Below are positions 5,122-6,330 of a stretch of DNA of 6,330 nt, piece by piece. The DNA lies in NCBI GenBank assembly GCA_021802685.1, contig JAJZRM010000178.1, positions 1 to 6,330 on the forward strand, given 5' to 3'. The stretch's first letter is position 1. The number at the start of each line of letters is the position of its first letter. The translations under genes were made by a program, and so were the position numbers. The notes beneath the pieces were generated by a model. The model was given only the letters and a program-made list of their open reading frames with translations, was not told the DNA's origin and ran no database searches. The stretch is from Deltaproteobacteria bacterium. GTDB lineage: Bacteria > Desulfobacterota > Deferrimicrobia > Deferrimicrobiales > Deferrimicrobiaceae.

Positions 5122-5822
5122 TGGCGGGCGCGGTCCGCGGACTTTCCGCGCGGCTTCGCATCGTCTCCGGCCTGCTCGCCGGACGGTTCGGCCGGCCCGA
5201 ACTCTGCGCCCACGAGACTGAACCGGTCCGCAACCTCGTCCTGACGATCCTCTCGCAGAACACCACCGACGCCAACCGGGACCGCGCGTACGATCGCCTG
5301 ATGAAACGGTTTCCCACGCTTTCCGCGCTCGCCGCCGCGCGGCCGTCGGAGCTCGAGGAGGCGATCCGGGTGGGCGGGCTCGCCAAGGCGAAGGCGAAGG
5401 CGATCCTCGGCGCGCTGGCGCGGATCAGGGAGGAGCGGGGCGGCTACTCCCTCGACTTCCTGCGCGGGATGCCGCTCCCCGAGGCGAGGGCGTACCTCAC
5501 CTCCTTCCCCGGCGTGGGGGTGAAGACGGCGAACATCCTGCTCCTGTTCTCCTTCGGCATGCCCGCCTTCCCCGTGGACACCCACGTCCTGCGGGTGACG
5601 AAGCGTCTCGGTCTGGTCCCCGGAGCGTCCACCCTTGCGAAGGCCGCCCTCTCCCTCGAGCCGCACGTGGAAACCGGGGACCATGGGCCGCTGCACCTCA
5701 ACCTCATCCGTCTCGGGCGGGAAGTGTGCCGGCCGCGCAACCCGCTCTGCGCGGAATGCCCGCTCCTGACCGTGTGCCCGGAGGGGAAACGGAACATGAA
5801 AGGGAAGGAACGCATCGCGTGA
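5121..5822 (+). CDS. nth: Endonuclease III-type DNA glycosylase/AP lyase, 233 aa
   Basis: A base-excision repair enzyme removing oxidised pyrimidines and cutting at the abasic site. Seen: LSQNTTDANRDRAY (44-57), the substrate-pocket helix in the form common to archaeal and some bacterial Nth (E. coli has LSAQATD); the helix-hairpin-helix FPGVGVKTAN (129-138) with catalytic Lys135; Asp153 in PVDTH; and the [4Fe-4S] motif C203-x6-C210-x2-C213-x5-C219, exactly spaced. Length is about 20 residues above E. coli Nth, mainly at the two ends. ATG 5121 shares its A with the preceding TGA and has AAGGGGG a few bases upstream. The last codon and stop overlap the plsC GTG. All key residues are present, so it should be active. 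MutY is less likely because the pocket and length do not fit. Confidence 0.95.
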   Translation: MAGAVRGLSARLRIVSGLLAGRFGRPELCAHETEPVRNLVLTILSQNTTDANRDRAYDRLMKRFPTLSALAAARPSELEEAIRVGGLAKAKAKAILGALARIREERGGYSLDFLRGMPLPEARAYLTSFPGVGVKTANILLLFSFGMPAFPVDTHVLRVTKRLGLVPGASTLAKAALSLEPHVETGDHGPLHLNLIRLGREVCRPRNPLCAECPLLTVCPEGKRNMKGKERIA

Positions 5823-6330
5823 CGGGTCGCACGGTATTCCAGATGATGGCCGTCGGTCTGGCCACCCTGGCGGTCGGGCTGCCGGCGATCGCGCTGGGCA
5901 TCCTGGTTCCCGGCCAGGTCCGCAAGGGGAAGATCTTCCGTTGGGTGACGAGGAGCTACTCCAGGATTCTCCTGCCCGTCTTCGGCGTCACCGTCGAAAC
6001 GCGCGGCCTCTCCCGCGTGGGCCGGAACAACCCGTACATCTTCATGTCGAACCACGCGAGCCACGTCGACTCCCTCGCGCTGGCGGTGTCGATCCCGCAC
6101 CCGCTCCACTGGGTCTTCAAGAAGGAGCTCTCGAAGATCCCGGTCTTCGGTTGGGTGCTCCTGTCCCTCGGGCAGATCATGGTGGACCGGCGGAGCGCGG
6201 CGCAATCCAGAACCGCGCTTTCGAGCGCGGTTGCGGCCCTCGCGGGGAACAACTCCGTCCTCATCTACGTGGAAGGGACGCGCAGCAAGGACGGGAAACT
6301 GCAGCGCCTGAAGAAGGGCGGCTTCCACAT
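5819..6330 (+). CDS. PlsC-type 1-acylglycerol-3-phosphate acyltransferase, N-terminal part (3' end outside window)
   Basis: The first 170 residues of a membrane-bound acyltransferase, probably making phosphatidic acid from lysophosphatidic acid in phospholipid synthesis. Seen: a hydrophobic N-terminal segment (residues 6-31), motif I N78HASHVD84 with catalytic His79 and Asp84, motif II around FKKELSKIPVFGW (100-112), and motif III V151EGTRS156. Motif IV would lie beyond the window. GTG 5819 is preferred: AAGGAA (5805-5810) lies 8 nt before it, it overlaps the nth stop as GTGA, and it keeps the whole hydrophobic segment. The ATGs at 5843 and 5846 lack a ribosome site. Members of this family also acylate ornithine lipids or other glycerolipids, so 'plsC' itself is not certain. 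Confidence 0.92.
   Translation, partial: MTGRTVFQMMAVGLATLAVGLPAIALGILVPGQVRKGKIFRWVTRSYSRILLPVFGVTVETRGLSRVGRNNPYIFMSNHASHVDSLALAVSIPHPLHWVFKKELSKIPVFGWVLLSLGQIMVDRRSAAQSRTALSSAVAALAGNNSVLIYVEGTRSKDGKLQRLKKGGFH

Noticed and set aside
4130..5386. 418-codon minus-strand frame
   Set aside because: Antisense to the CDF, lapA, winged-helix and nth genes; Arg/Ser/Pro-rich with no recognisable motif.

Overview
The window reads as a piece of a high-GC Gram-negative genome. A LapA-domain inner-membrane protein, a PlsC acyltransferase, a queuosine pair and an Nth of the 'SQNTTD' type together recall Deltaproteobacteria/Desulfuromonadota-like bacteria. That placement is an impression from protein style, not a proven assignment. 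Ten protein genes are visible, two of them cut by the window edges. No RNA genes, CRISPR arrays, insertion sequences or phage genes were seen.

Region 1 (1-1959, plus strand) is a possible three-gene run: the C-terminal end of a metallo-beta-lactamase-fold hydrolase, a classical short-chain dehydrogenase, and a transglutaminase-like protein. Base composition changes abruptly here. The first gene is about 31% GC by hand count, the next two are in the mid-50s, and everything after about 2000 is clearly richer, around 65-70% by eye. The first gene therefore looks foreign, or marks an assembly join.

Region 2 (2018-3380, minus strand) is queE followed by queC, two consecutive steps to preQ0, the precursor of the tRNA base queuosine. 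queE seems to have a leaderless promoter (TATAAT six bases before its GTG). queC seems to start with a GTG that lies inside a near-perfect Shine-Dalgarno sequence, 4 nt after the queE stop.

Region 3 (3381-6330, plus strand) begins with a 159-nt divergent intergenic region. It carries the queE promoter on one strand and, on the other, possible RNA pairing that would bury the ribosome site of the next gene. Then come a cation diffusion facilitator (CDF) metal exporter, a LapA-domain membrane protein, a small winged-helix-like protein of unknown role, endonuclease III and a truncated PlsC-type acyltransferase. The last four are chained by overlapping stop/start codons, so they are probably one translationally coupled operon of housekeeping functions (envelope, DNA repair, phospholipid synthesis).

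No clearly new multi-gene system is visible. The points most worth checking are the composition break, the start arrangements of queE and queC, the CDF leader, and active-site or metal-site substitutions in the CDF and transglutaminase-like proteins.
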